DNA of 64,000 nucleotides from an uncultured Clostridia bacterium (GCA_948467395.1 CAOKDX010000001.1:310001-374000), one strand, 5' to 3'; shown: positions 25,300 to 34,633, counted from the first letter of the stretch. The notes: generated by a model not told the origin, from the letters alone. Made by a program: numbers and translations.

Positions 25300-26658
25300 A
25301 TGCTGGAAAAATTATTTAAGCTGAAGGAAAACGGAACAAATATGAAGACGGAGGTGATCGCGGGGATCACTACCTTTATGACCATGGCGTACATACTGGC
25401 GGTGAACCCTACGATTTTGTCTGCCTCCGGCATGGACAAAAACGCCGTGCTGCTGGCCACGGCACTGGCTGCCTTTATCGGGACGCTGGTTATGGCGCTG
25501 CTGGCCAATTACCCCTTTGCCCTGGCCCCCGGTATGGGCCTGAACGCTTATTTTGCCTTTACCGTGTGCGGCGCCATGGGATATCCCTGGCAGGTGGCAT
25601 TGATGGCGGTGTTTGTGGAAGGGATTATCTTTATCATCCTGTCCCTTACCAATGTCCGGGAGGCGATCTTCAATGCCATCCCCTTTACGCTGAAAAAGGG
25701 CGTCAGCGCCGGCATCGGCTTATTTATCGCCTTTGTGGGACTACAGGGGGCGCATCTGGTGGTGAACAACGATTCTACGCTTGTCTCCTATGTGGATTTT
25801 GCAGACAATATCCACACCCAGGGCATCGCGGCGATTCTGGCCCTGGTGGGACTGTTTCTGACGGCGATCCTGTATATTAAGAAAGTGAAGGGCTCCATCC
25901 TTATCGGTATTCTGGCGACATGGATCCTGGGGATGCTGATGCAGGCAGTGGGCGTCTATGTCCCGGATGCAGAGGCGGGCTTTTATTCCCTGTACCCGGC
26001 GTGGGGGCTGGTGGATCTGACGGATCTTGGCAAAACCTTTGGCCAGTGCTTCTCGGCAGATTTCTCCCATGTCAGTATCGTAAACTTTATCGTAGTGCTT
26101 CTGGCATTCCTGTTCGTGGATATGTTTGATACGCTGGGGACGCTTATCGGTGTGGCAGATAAAGCAGATATGCTGGACAAGGAGGGGAAACTTCCCCGGA
26201 TCAAACAGGCTCTTCTGGCCGATGCGGTGGCCACCAGCGCAGGCGCCGTACTGGGGACTTCCACTACTACTACTTTTGTAGAATCATCTTCCGGAGTAGC
26301 AGCCGGCGGCAGGACCGGTCTTTCCTCCGTGGTGACAGGCTTTCTGTTCCTGCTGGCCATATTCTTTTCCCCGGTATTCTGCGCCATTCCCGGCTTTGCC
26401 ACGGCGCCGGCACTGATCTTCGTGGGATTCCTGATGGTATCTGCCATTGTGGGAGTGGATTTTGCGGATCTGTCTGAGGCCGTACCCGCTTACCTGTGTA
26501 TGCTTGCCATGCCGCTCATGTACAGCATTTCAGAAGGTATCGCCATCGGCGTTATCTCCTACGTGATCATCAATCTTGTGTCCGGAAAGGCAAAGAAGAT
26601 TACACCGCTGATGTACGTGCTGGCGGTATTGTTTATCTGTAAATACATTTTCCTGTGA
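25300..26658 (+). CDS. NCS2-family adenine/guanine/hypoxanthine permease
   Basis: 452 residues from the ATG at 25300 (GGAGGAGAATT upstream). Twelve or more hydrophobic segments. The AzgA/PbuG-branch signatures TTFMTMAYILAVNP, LAPGMGLNAYFAF and ALLADAVATSAGAVLGTSTTTTFVES (seen as GTSTTTTFVESSSG) are clear. It imports purine bases by proton symport and is coupled to apt upstream. Which base is preferred cannot be decided. The stop lies 2 bases from the convergent stop of the amidohydrolase, with no terminator hairpin between them. Confidence 0.92.
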   Translation: MLEKLFKLKENGTNMKTEVIAGITTFMTMAYILAVNPTILSASGMDKNAVLLATALAAFIGTLVMALLANYPFALAPGMGLNAYFAFTVCGAMGYPWQVALMAVFVEGIIFIILSLTNVREAIFNAIPFTLKKGVSAGIGLFIAFVGLQGAHLVVNNDSTLVSYVDFADNIHTQGIAAILALVGLFLTAILYIKKVKGSILIGILATWILGMLMQAVGVYVPDAEAGFYSLYPAWGLVDLTDLGKTFGQCFSADFSHVSIVNFIVVLLAFLFVDMFDTLGTLIGVADKADMLDKEGKLPRIKQALLADAVATSAGAVLGTSTTTTFVESSSGVAAGGRTGLSSVVTGFLFLLAIFFSPVFCAIPGFATAPALIFVGFLMVSAIVGVDFADLSEAVPAYLCMLAMPLMYSISEGIAIGVISYVIINLVSGKAKKITPLMYVLAVLFICKYIFL

Positions 26659-26660
26659 CA

Positions 26661-27839
26661 TCACTGCTGGCGGTGCCGATATACGACGCTGCCGTCAATG
26701 ATGGTGTAGCTCGTCCGGGTGGATGTCTCCATGGGATTTCCGGAGAAGATAGCGATATCGGCGTCTTTTCCGGGTTCCAGGGAGCCTGTCCGGTGGGCGG
26801 CACCACAGATTTGTGCGGCGTGGATCGTAATTGCTTTCAGCCCTCCCTCCAAGGAGAGACCCTGCCGGACACAGAGCCCGGCACAGAGGGGCAGGTACTG
26901 GATCAGGGATACGGGGTGGTCCGTCATGATGGCGGTTCTGACTCCCGCCCGCTCCAGGACTCCGGCGGTCTTGAAACTGAGATTTTTGATTTCAATCTTT
27001 GACCGGGAGGTGAGATCCGGGCCAACAATGGCCGGAAATCCGGATTGGGCGATCTCATCGGCGATAAGGTGGCCCTCCGTACAGTGGTCCAGTGTCATAT
27101 CAAGATCAAATTCCTTTGCGATGCGGATGGCAGTGAGAATATCATCCGCCCGGTGGACATGTGCTTTCAGGGGGATTTCCTTTCGCAGTACCGGAAGCCA
27201 GCACTCCATCCGAAAATCTTCTTCTCCCACTCCGATCCTTCCGGAGTTCTTTTTTTCCTGATAACAGCAGGCTTTATACAATTCTTCCCGCAGCATTCCG
27301 GCTATGGCCATCCGGCTGCCGGGCATTCTGTCCTTCTGTCCGTAGTCCATTTTCGGGTTTTCGCCGAAGGCTGTCTTCATAGCGGCCGGAGCCTTTAGGA
27401 TCATCCGGTCCAGGCACCGGCCCTGAACCTTCATATACAGGGATTGTCCGCCGACCACATTGGAGCTGCCGGGGCCGGTCATAAGAGAAGTGATCCCCGC
27501 CCGGATGGCATCGTGGAAGGCCGGATCCATGGGGTTTACGGCGTCCAGTGCCCGCAGATGGGGGGTGACGGGAGACGTCATCTCATTGCAGTCATCTGTT
27601 ACGACGCCCCATTTTTCCTCGGATATTCCTACATGGCAGTGGGCGTCGATAAGGCCGGGCATCACCCACGCTCCGTCTACGTCCAAGATCTCTTCCCGGG
27701 AATCATCCTGGATAGAGGAACCAACGGAAAACTCGCGCATATCCCCCGTCGATATAATTTTCCCATCCGCTGTGTGGACATATCCGTTCTCATATTCCTT
27801 CCCTGCCATAGTAAGAATTTTTCCGTTGATGATAAGCAT
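26661..27839 (-). CDS. Metal-dependent amidohydrolase, imidazolonepropionase-like
   Basis: 392 residues. Amidohydrolase fold with the metal-ligand motifs in order: HCH (PGLIDAHCHVG), the His in KAHVHRADD, the His in TLDHCTEGH, and the Asp in IMTDHP. The end EPGKDADIAIFSGNP is the usual return to the composite beta-sandwich. Hydrolyses a cyclic amide or amine; the substrate is unknown. It faces the purine permease, so a purine-related role is possible but only positional. AAAGGAGG precedes the ATG. Confidence 0.85.
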   Translation of the reverse strand: MLIINGKILTMAGKEYENGYVHTADGKIISTGDMREFSVGSSIQDDSREEILDVDGAWVMPGLIDAHCHVGISEEKWGVVTDDCNEMTSPVTPHLRALDAVNPMDPAFHDAIRAGITSLMTGPGSSNVVGGQSLYMKVQGRCLDRMILKAPAAMKTAFGENPKMDYGQKDRMPGSRMAIAGMLREELYKACCYQEKKNSGRIGVGEEDFRMECWLPVLRKEIPLKAHVHRADDILTAIRIAKEFDLDMTLDHCTEGHLIADEIAQSGFPAIVGPDLTSRSKIEIKNLSFKTAGVLERAGVRTAIMTDHPVSLIQYLPLCAGLCVRQGLSLEGGLKAITIHAAQICGAAHRTGSLEPGKDADIAIFSGNPMETSTRTSYTIIDGSVVYRHRQQ

Positions 27840-28018
27840 GGGAGACCTCCTTTCATGTTGTCTGCTTCACAGAGCCGGCCGGAACCGGCCCGTATTATTC
27901 TGTGCGGAACCGGGCCCTTTTATGTGCCGGCGGTTTATTCAGATCGGGCTGAGGGTTCTGGCAGAAAGGAGAGGGCTGCCGGAATAGTGAAATGTTCATG
28001 AATTGTTCCCTGTTTATA

Positions 28019-28047
28019 TTGCGGGGGACTTTTTTTTGTGCTAAAAT
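28019..28047 (+). promoter_or_regulatory. Promoter of the PrsA-like gene
   Basis: TTGCGG at 28019-28024, 17 bases, TAAAAT at 28042-28047. The 27840-28018 stretch upstream holds GC-rich inverted repeats (GCCGGCC/GGAACCGGCC) with no clear function. Confidence 0.6.
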
Positions 28048-28091
28048 ACAAAGGTATTTTAAGAAACAATATCTATACTGGAGGCTAAACA

Positions 28092-29342
28092 ATGAATAGT
28101 GCAAAGAAAATTATGAAAAATCAGGGGATGAAGGGCGAGAAGCGTACTGTCCGTACAGAGTCCAATATCCTGCAGAAGAACAAGGTGCTGCTGATCATCG
28201 GCCTGCTGGTTATGGCGGCTCTTGTCGGCGCCGTCTGTTATATCAACCTGCGTCCCCGGGCGATTCTGAAAGTAGAGGCAAAGGAGGCCAATGGGGCCAC
28301 CACTACCCACACCATCTATTATAAAGAAGCGATGTATGATATTTATAATACCGAGATGCAGTATAACAGTATGGCGCAGCTCTATCAGCAGTTTTACGGC
28401 TCCACCTTCTGGGAGGCGCAGAATGTGGACAGCAAGGGAAATAACGGAGCTGCCGCTGCCAAAGCGGAGCTTATGAACAATATGAAACAGCGTGAGATCC
28501 TGTATCTGGACGCCCAGAAAAACGGCGTTGCCCTGACCGATGAGGAGAAGTCCAAGGTGGAGACGGATGTGAAGGCTTTCCGTGACGGTCTGTCAAAGAA
28601 GCAGAAGGATATGTTCGGGCTGGATGAGAAGACGGTTCGCACGGTTATTGAGAAGCAGGCGCTGGCTGATAAGTATAAACAGCAGATCATAGACGGGCTG
28701 GGTATCGATGAGGCTGCGGTAAAGGCAGGCGTCAGCAAGGAGGACTACCGCCAGTACGATCTTCAGTATTATACGATAGAGAAGTCTGTAACGGACGATC
28801 AGGAGAACAGCAAAAAGAAAAGCGAAGAGGAACTAAAAAAAGATAGGAAGAATATGGAAGAGCTGCAGAAAAAAGCAGCCAGGGCAAAGGACTTTACAAA
28901 GGGGATCCTGACGGATTCCGACAACGACAATACGGATGATAAAACGGGTATCTCCTATAATACCAAGGACCTGTTGGGCAATGATACCGAATTTGCATCG
29001 GCTGATGTGCTGAAGGCAGTTAAGAAGATGAAGAACAATGAGATTTCCGGCGTGCTGGAAGACGACGATGCTTTCTATGTAGTGAAGATGGTGAATAACA
29101 ATAACCAGGAAGCATATGAGCAGCAGTGTACACAGGCCGTGGAGGATGAGAAAACCTCTCAGTTTAATACCAAATACAAAAATGAGATTAAGAGCAATTA
29201 TACAGCAAAGGCACAGAGCTACTGGAAGGGACGAGTGACTCTTGGCTATCTGACCTATGACCCGGACGCAGACAGTGAGACAGAGGAGGACGAGGATGAA
29301 ACGGCTTCCGGCTCCGCAGCCTCTGGTTCGGCATCGGAATAA
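28092..29342 (+). CDS. Membrane-anchored PrsA-like foldase
   Basis: 416 residues. A basic N-terminal tail of about 30 residues, then one membrane segment (KVLLIIGLLVMAALVGAVCYI) without a lipobox, then a long helical extracellular part. The region near 255-335 (residues such as GILTDSDNDN ... VLKAVKKMKNNEISGVLEDDDAFYVVKMV) matches a parvulin rotamase in outline, ending in an acidic tail and an ASGSA repeat. It would assist folding of secreted proteins outside the membrane, but the parvulin domain is diverged and may be a chaperone only. It sits just upstream of purL with its own promoter. Confidence 0.72.
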   Translation: MNSAKKIMKNQGMKGEKRTVRTESNILQKNKVLLIIGLLVMAALVGAVCYINLRPRAILKVEAKEANGATTTHTIYYKEAMYDIYNTEMQYNSMAQLYQQFYGSTFWEAQNVDSKGNNGAAAAKAELMNNMKQREILYLDAQKNGVALTDEEKSKVETDVKAFRDGLSKKQKDMFGLDEKTVRTVIEKQALADKYKQQIIDGLGIDEAAVKAGVSKEDYRQYDLQYYTIEKSVTDDQENSKKKSEEELKKDRKNMEELQKKAARAKDFTKGILTDSDNDNTDDKTGISYNTKDLLGNDTEFASADVLKAVKKMKNNEISGVLEDDDAFYVVKMVNNNNQEAYEQQCTQAVEDEKTSQFNTKYKNEIKSNYTAKAQSYWKGRVTLGYLTYDPDADSETEEDEDETASGSAASGSASE

Positions 29343-29392
29343 ACAGAAATAGAAGCTGCTGACTTACAATTTGATCTGGAATGGAGGAAATC

Positions 29393-32300
29393 ATGGCAAA
29401 CGTAAAGAGGATTTATGTGGAAAAGAAAGAACCATATGCGGTGCGGGCGAAGGAACTGCGGCAGGAGCTGAAGGAGTATCTGGATATCAGGGAGCTGGAG
29501 GACGTCCGTGTACTGATCCGCTATGATGTGGAGGCACTGTCTGACGCCACTTACGACAAGGCGCTGGTTACTGTATTTTCAGAACCGCCGGTGGATTATG
29601 TGTACGAGGGGGACTTTGAAAGAAAGGCCGGCGACAGGATATTTTCTGTGGAGTACCTTCCGGGACAGTTCGACCAGAGGGCGGATTCTGCGGAGCAATG
29701 CGTGAAGCTGCTGAATGAAAAAGAGGAGCCCGTGATCCGCTCCGCCACTACCTATGTTCTCAGCGGCGGGGTATCCGATGAGGATTTCCGCCGCATCCGG
29801 GAGTACTGCATCAATCCGGTGGACTCCCGGGAGACAGACGAGACGGTGCCGGATACGCTGGTAGCTGTCTTTGATGAGCCGGCGGATGTAAAGATTCTTG
29901 AGGGCTTTACTGAGCTGCCGGAGCCGGAGCTGCGGACGCTGTATGATTCCCTGAACCTTGCCATGACCTTCAGGGATTTCCTTCATATCCAGAACTATTT
30001 CTGCCGGGAGGAGAAGCGCGATCCGTCCATGACAGAGATCCGGGTTCTTGACACCTACTGGTCTGATCACTGCCGCCACACTACTTTTCTGACGGAGTTA
30101 AAAAATGTGTCCTTCGAAGAGGGGGATTATACGAAGCCCATCAAAGATACCTTTGAGGCATATAAAAAAGCCCATGAGGAGATGTATCAGGGCAGGGAGG
30201 ACAAGTTTGTCTCCCTGATGGATATCGCCCTTCTCGGCATGAAAAAACTCCGGGCGGAAGGTAAGCTGGAGGACATGGAAGAATCCGATGAGATCAATGC
30301 CTGCTCCATTGTCGTCCCAGTGGAGATCGACCGGGGCAGCGGTCCGGAGACGGAGGAGTGGCTGGTGTTCTTTAAAAATGAGACCCACAACCATCCTACC
30401 GAGATTGAACCCTTTGGCGGGGCGGCCACCTGTCTTGGCGGCGCCATCCGGGATCCGCTCTCCGGCCGGGGATATGTATACCAGGCAATGCGTGTGACAG
30501 GCGCGGCAGATCCCACAAGACCCCTGGGGGAGACAATGGAAGGAAAGCTGCCCCAGAGAAAGATCGTGACAGGGGCGGCCCAGGGGTACAGTTCTTACGG
30601 CAACCAGATCGGGCTTGCTACCGGTCTGGTGGACGAGATCTACCATCCGGACTATGCCGCAAAGAGACTGGAGATCGGAGCGGTAATGGGTGCGGCTCCA
30701 AGGAAAAATGTGATCCGTGAAAATTCCGATCCCGGTGATATCATTATCCTTCTGGGCGGGCGGACCGGGCGTGATGGCTGTGGCGGCGCCACGGGTTCCT
30801 CCAAGGCTCACAACACAGCGTCCATCGACACATGCGGCGCAGAGGTGCAGAAGGGAAATGCCCCCACAGAGCGGAAGATACAGAGACTGTTCCGCCGGGG
30901 TGAGGTGAGCCGGATCATAAAGAAATGTAACGATTTCGGCGCCGGCGGCGTGTCGGTAGCCATCGGTGAGCTGGCAGACGGCCTTACCGTGGATCTGGAT
31001 AAGGTGCCGAAGAAATACGCCGGCCTGGATGGGACAGAGCTGGCGATCTCCGAATCCCAGGAGCGTATGGCAGTAGTCGTGGATCCAAAGGATGCAGACC
31101 GGATGCTGGCCTATGCCGAGGAAGAAAACCTGGAGGCAGTCTGCGTGGCGGAGGTGACAGAGACGCCCCGTCTTGTGCTGAAATGGAGAGGGAAAGAGAT
31201 CGTTAATATATCCCGGGCATTTCTGGACACCAACGGGGCTCATCAGGAGACAGATGTAGTCGTTGCAGTTCCGGAAAAGAAGGACAGTTATCTGACAAAA
31301 GTAGAACCAGTGGAGAGCTTTACGGAATCCCTGTTAAGGAAGCTGGGGAGCCTGAATGCCTGTTCCAAAAAAGGACTGGTGGAGATGTTTGACAGCTCCA
31401 TCGGGGCATGTACCGTGACGATGCCCTATGGCGGAAAGTACCAGCTGACTCCGGTGCAGACCATGACAGCCAAGCTGCCAGTTCTGGACGGAGCCTGCGA
31501 TACGGTTACTATGATGAGCTATGGAATGGATCCGTATCTCATGAGCTGGAGCCCCTATCATGGTGCGGAATATGCGGTTCTGACTTCCGTGGCGAAAATT
31601 GTGGCAGCCGGCGGCGACCACACAAAGATCCGTTTTACATTCCAGGAATATTTTAAGCGCATGACAGAGGATCCGAAGCGCTGGGGCGAGCCTATGGCGG
31701 CCCTGCTCGGTGCCTACGATGCCCAGATCCGGCTGGGGCTGCCGTCCATCGGCGGAAAGGACAGTATGTCGGGCACCTTTAATGATATTGATGTGCCGCC
31801 CACACTGTGTTCCTTCGCCGTAGACGTGGCGAAATTATCCGATGTTATTACCAATGAACTGAAACAGGCGGGCAGCCGTCTGGTGAAATTTACCATTGAC
31901 AAAGACGAATATGACCTGCCGGACTTCCCGTCGGTTATGGAGCAGTATGGCAGGATCACCGCCCTTATGCGGGACGGGGTGGTCCGTTCCGCCTGTGCGC
32001 TGGATGGGAATGGCGTGGCGGACGCCGTGGCGAAGATGGCATTTGGCAATAAACTGGGAGTCCGTTTCTGCAGGCATAAGCCGAAGGAGTATTTCTTCAC
32101 ACCGGCTTATGGCGAGATTATTGCGGAAATTGCGGAAGAAGATCTGGCGAAGCTGGATGCGGCGGGAGCGGTATACGATAAGATCGGAAAGGTGCTGCCG
32201 GAACCGAAGTTTGTCTGCGATACGGAAGAAATTTCCATGGAAGAGGCGCTGGCGGCATGGACCGGGACTCTGGAGGGAGTATTCCCCACCCGCTCCGGTG

Positions 32301-33178
32301 CCGATGATCGTGGGGATGACCAACCTGACAGAGGAGTCTATCGGACGGATGATATTTATGTCTGCAGACATAAGGTGGCGGAACCGAAAGTATTTATTCC
32401 GGTATTTCCAGGTACGAATTGCGAATACGATACGACGAGGGCATTTGAGGCGGCAGGCGCGCAGACGGAGAGCCTTGTATTTAAAAATATGACGGAGAAG
32501 AATATAACGGACAGCGTGGCGGCATTTGAGAAAGCCATTGACGGGTCACAGATTCTTATGTTCTCTGGCGGGTTTAGTGCCGGCGACGAACCGGACGGAT
32601 CGGCGAAATTTATCACCTCCATCTTCCGGAATGAGCGCATTCAGGAGGCGGTCCACAGACTGCTGGAGGAGAGGGACGGCCTGATCCTTGGTATCTGTAA
32701 CGGTTTCCAGGCACTGGTGAAGCTGGGGCTGGTTCCATATGGCAGGATCACCACACAGACCGGGGATTCCCCTACCCTGACCACAAACCGCATTGGACGT
32801 CATATTTCCAAATCGGTCTATACAAAGGTAGTTACGAATAAATCCCCGTGGCTGCAGGAGGCGGAGCTGGGTGGGATCTATGCGGTTCCGGCTTCTCACG
32901 GTGAAGGACGTTTTGTGGCAGATGAGGAGTGGCTGAAGAAATTATTTGCAAACGGTCAGGTGGCGACCCAGTATGTGGACGTGGAGGGACGACCCACCAT
33001 GGATGAGGATTTCAATCCCAATGCGTCCTATATGGCCATTGAGGGAATAACCAGTCCCGATGGAAGGGTTCTCGGCAAGATGGCTCATTCTGAGCGCCGC
33101 GGCGATGGTGTGGCAGTGAATATCTATGGAGACCAGGACCAGAAGATATTCCTCAGCGGCGTCAAGTATTTCAGATAA
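29393..33178 (+). CDS. purL: Phosphoribosylformylglycinamidine synthase, single-chain
   Basis: 1,261 residues from the ATG at 29393, which has TGGAGG upstream. Single polypeptide joining the PurS-like N terminus, two ATP-binding halves of PurL (with DTYWSDHCRHTTF, ETHNHPTEIEPFGGA and GGKDSMSG), and a C-terminal glutaminase with FPGTNCEYD, catalytic Cys in GICNGFQ and His/Glu in SHGEGRF. Performs the fourth step of purine synthesis: FGAR plus glutamine and ATP to FGAM. This length is typical of the clostridial single-chain form. maf follows directly. Confidence 0.96.
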   Translation: MANVKRIYVEKKEPYAVRAKELRQELKEYLDIRELEDVRVLIRYDVEALSDATYDKALVTVFSEPPVDYVYEGDFERKAGDRIFSVEYLPGQFDQRADSAEQCVKLLNEKEEPVIRSATTYVLSGGVSDEDFRRIREYCINPVDSRETDETVPDTLVAVFDEPADVKILEGFTELPEPELRTLYDSLNLAMTFRDFLHIQNYFCREEKRDPSMTEIRVLDTYWSDHCRHTTFLTELKNVSFEEGDYTKPIKDTFEAYKKAHEEMYQGREDKFVSLMDIALLGMKKLRAEGKLEDMEESDEINACSIVVPVEIDRGSGPETEEWLVFFKNETHNHPTEIEPFGGAATCLGGAIRDPLSGRGYVYQAMRVTGAADPTRPLGETMEGKLPQRKIVTGAAQGYSSYGNQIGLATGLVDEIYHPDYAAKRLEIGAVMGAAPRKNVIRENSDPGDIIILLGGRTGRDGCGGATGSSKAHNTASIDTCGAEVQKGNAPTERKIQRLFRRGEVSRIIKKCNDFGAGGVSVAIGELADGLTVDLDKVPKKYAGLDGTELAISESQERMAVVVDPKDADRMLAYAEEENLEAVCVAEVTETPRLVLKWRGKEIVNISRAFLDTNGAHQETDVVVAVPEKKDSYLTKVEPVESFTESLLRKLGSLNACSKKGLVEMFDSSIGACTVTMPYGGKYQLTPVQTMTAKLPVLDGACDTVTMMSYGMDPYLMSWSPYHGAEYAVLTSVAKIVAAGGDHTKIRFTFQEYFKRMTEDPKRWGEPMAALLGAYDAQIRLGLPSIGGKDSMSGTFNDIDVPPTLCSFAVDVAKLSDVITNELKQAGSRLVKFTIDKDEYDLPDFPSVMEQYGRITALMRDGVVRSACALDGNGVADAVAKMAFGNKLGVRFCRHKPKEYFFTPAYGEIIAEIAEEDLAKLDAAGAVYDKIGKVLPEPKFVCDTEEISMEEALAAWTGTLEGVFPTRSGADDRGDDQPDRGVYRTDDIYVCRHKVAEPKVFIPVFPGTNCEYDTTRAFEAAGAQTESLVFKNMTEKNITDSVAAFEKAIDGSQILMFSGGFSAGDEPDGSAKFITSIFRNERIQEAVHRLLEERDGLILGICNGFQALVKLGLVPYGRITTQTGDSPTLTTNRIGRHISKSVYTKVVTNKSPWLQEAELGGIYAVPASHGEGRFVADEEWLKKLFANGQVATQYVDVEGRPTMDEDFNPNASYMAIEGITSPDGRVLGKMAHSERRGDGVAVNIYGDQDQKIFLSGVKYFR

Positions 33179-33179
33179 T

Positions 33180-33764
33180 ATGAGGCGGATCATACTGGCA
33201 TCCCAGTCTCCCAGAAGGAGGGAACTGATGGAACTGATCGGTTTCCCCTTCCAGGTGATGGCGCTGGATGCAGAGGAGATCATCACCAGCCGCGATCCGG
33301 CAGCAGTGACGGAAGAGCTGTCCTGGCAGAAGGCGCATGCTGCCGCCGCCGGTATTACGGATGGGCAGGAGGCCGTTGTGATCGGGGCAGATACTGTTGT
33401 GTCTGTGGGCGGCCGGATACTGGGGAAACCAAAGGATAAAGGGGAGGCGCGCTCTGCCATCTGCGCGATCCAGGGAAGGGATCACATGGTTTACACAGGC
33501 GTTACTATTCTGGTAATGGAAGGCGGAGAGGTTCGTGCAGAGACCTTCTCCGAGGGGACGAAAGTCATCACCGCCCCCATGAGCGGGGAAGAGATTGAGA
33601 ACTATATTGCAACGGAGGAGCCCTATGACAAAGCCGGCGCCTATGGGATTCAGGGTAGCTTTGCAAGATTTATTCAGGGGATCGAGGGGGACTATTACAA
33701 TGTCATGGGACTGCCGGTCCATCGGCTGTATGACAGATTGAAAAAATTAGTTGACAATATATGA
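33180..33764 (+). CDS. maf: Maf-family nucleotide pyrophosphatase
   Basis: 194 residues from the ATG at 33180, one base after the purL stop. Motifs ILASQSPRRRELM, the ADTVV region (GADTVVSVGG) and YDKAGAYGIQG are the hallmarks of Maf. It hydrolyses non-canonical or surplus nucleoside triphosphates to monophosphates. Its start depends on coupling to purL, since the ribosome site is weak. Confidence 0.95.
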   Translation: MRRIILASQSPRRRELMELIGFPFQVMALDAEEIITSRDPAAVTEELSWQKAHAAAAGITDGQEAVVIGADTVVSVGGRILGKPKDKGEARSAICAIQGRDHMVYTGVTILVMEGGEVRAETFSEGTKVITAPMSGEEIENYIATEEPYDKAGAYGIQGSFARFIQGIEGDYYNVMGLPVHRLYDRLKKLVDNI

Positions 33765-33811
33765 AATATATGGTAAAGTATTATTCGTGTCTGACATATA
33801 ATATATTGTCT

Positions 33812-33884
33812 GCGCGAGTGGCTCAGTTGGTAGAGCACAACCTTGCCAAGGTTGGGGCCGCGGGTTCGAGTCCCGTCTCGCGCT
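33812..33884 (+). tRNA. tRNA-Gly (anticodon GCC)
   Basis: The acceptor stem GCGCGAG pairs with CTCGCGC (33877-33883). The anticodon arm is CAACC-TTGCCAA-GGTTG with anticodon GCC; T loop GTTCGAGTC. A T discriminator follows and no CCA is encoded. Confidence 0.96.
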
Positions 33885-33895
33885 TTTGTGAAAAG

Positions 33896-33938
33896 TAAGA
33901 AGACGCTGATAGGTTCAGCGGGCTTCTTATTTTTTTGC
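33896..33938 (+). terminator. Terminator after tRNA-Gly
   Basis: AAGAAGACGCTGA (33897-33909) pairs with TTCAGCG-GCTTCTT (33914-33928), then ATTTTTTT. Confidence 0.85.
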
Positions 33939-33994
33939 GTGAAAGGGAGTGGCCTTTGGGTGCCTGCATAAGCGCCTGGTTTTGTAAAAAATTA

Positions 33995-34023
33995 TTGATT
34001 TATACACACTTTACATGTATAAT
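33995..34023 (+). promoter_or_regulatory. Promoter with embedded inverted repeat, RHH/FtsL-like operon
   Basis: TTGATT at 33995-34000 and TATAAT at 34018-34023 with exactly 17 bases between. An inverted repeat ATACACA (34002-34008) / TGTGTAT (34025-34031) flanks the -10 box, a likely operator for the ribbon-helix-helix protein encoded next. Confidence 0.75.
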
Positions 34024-34049
34024 ATGTGTATATTGTGTGGAGGAACGGG

Positions 34050-34214
34050 ATGAAGAAGAGAATCAATATCACTCTTGAAGACGAGGTGATCAGGCGGGTG
34101 GACCGCTATGCCGAAGAGCATTTTACCAGCCGTTCAGGAGCCATCACCAGGCTCATAGTAGAAGCGACGGCTCAGACGAAAGAGAAAGCTGCAGAACAAC
34201 GGAGGACAGGATGA
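34050..34214 (+). CDS. Ribbon-helix-helix DNA-binding protein
   Basis: 54 residues from the ATG at 34050 (TGGAGGAACGGG upstream); the longer frame from 34026 lies in the promoter region. MKKRINITLEDEVIRRVDRYAEEH matches the CopG/Arc ribbon-helix-helix fold (shown here as KRINITLEDEVIRRVD). Such proteins bind palindromes as dimers. It probably represses its own promoter through the repeat around 34002-34031. The stop overlaps the ATG of the next gene (ATGA), so both products are made together. A toxin-antitoxin pair was considered, but the partner does not look like a toxin. Confidence 0.8.
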   Translation: MKKRINITLEDEVIRRVDRYAEEHFTSRSGAITRLIVEATAQTKEKAAEQRRTG

Positions 34215-34633
34215 AGATAACGACAGATTATGTAGTGGGGAACGCTGCGATCCAGATTGTAAATACAGGGAAGAAGATCAAGGTAATTGATATTGATAAA
34301 GAGAAGAAGAAACGCTATTTTCTGAAATTAGTCTTTATAACGCTGGCCGCCAGTATTTTTTTTGTGGGAAGCTGTTTTTCTATAGTAAAGCTGCAGAATA
34401 CATCTACTATGCTGGATAAGCAGAATTATCTTTTAAGAACTGAGATTGAAGCGCTGCAGAAAGAGAATGCGGTCCTTCAACGGGAGAACGAAAACATCGC
34501 AGTGGATTATAAGGAACTTTACAAAAAGGCAAAGAGACTGGGGATGAAGTTTCCTGCGGAGGGGCAGGTCTATCGGTACAATGCGGAGAAGAGTACGGCG
34601 GTGAGGATCGGAGGTGCCAGGCCAGGAAAATAG
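34211..34633 (+). CDS. FtsL/DivIC-like membrane coiled-coil protein
   Basis: 140 residues. A cytoplasmic tail of about 35 residues, one membrane segment (LKLVFITLAASIFFVGSCF), a coiled coil of about 40 residues (LLRTEIEALQKENAVLQREN), and a short end with LGMKFPAEGQVYRY, close to the end of FtsL/DivIC septum proteins. It may be a divisome component or a structural relative. The bicistronic arrangement with a small DNA-binding protein is unusual for a divisome gene. It is the last gene before the STM4015 promoter. Confidence 0.65.
   Translation: MKITTDYVVGNAAIQIVNTGKKIKVIDIDKEKKKRYFLKLVFITLAASIFFVGSCFSIVKLQNTSTMLDKQNYLLRTEIEALQKENAVLQRENENIAVDYKELYKKAKRLGMKFPAEGQVYRYNAEKSTAVRIGGARPGK

Noticed and set aside
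30098..31243. A 381-residue minus-strand frame in purL
   Set aside because: It is opposite a strongly conserved gene and shows no recognisable protein motif; it reflects the GC-rich codon pattern.
34026..34049. An extended start for the RHH protein
   Set aside because: It lies over the -10 and operator region; the ATG at 34050 has the ribosome site.
34050..34633. A toxin-antitoxin pair
   Set aside because: The second gene looks like an FtsL/DivIC-type membrane coiled coil with no toxin motif; kept as an open possibility in the findings only.
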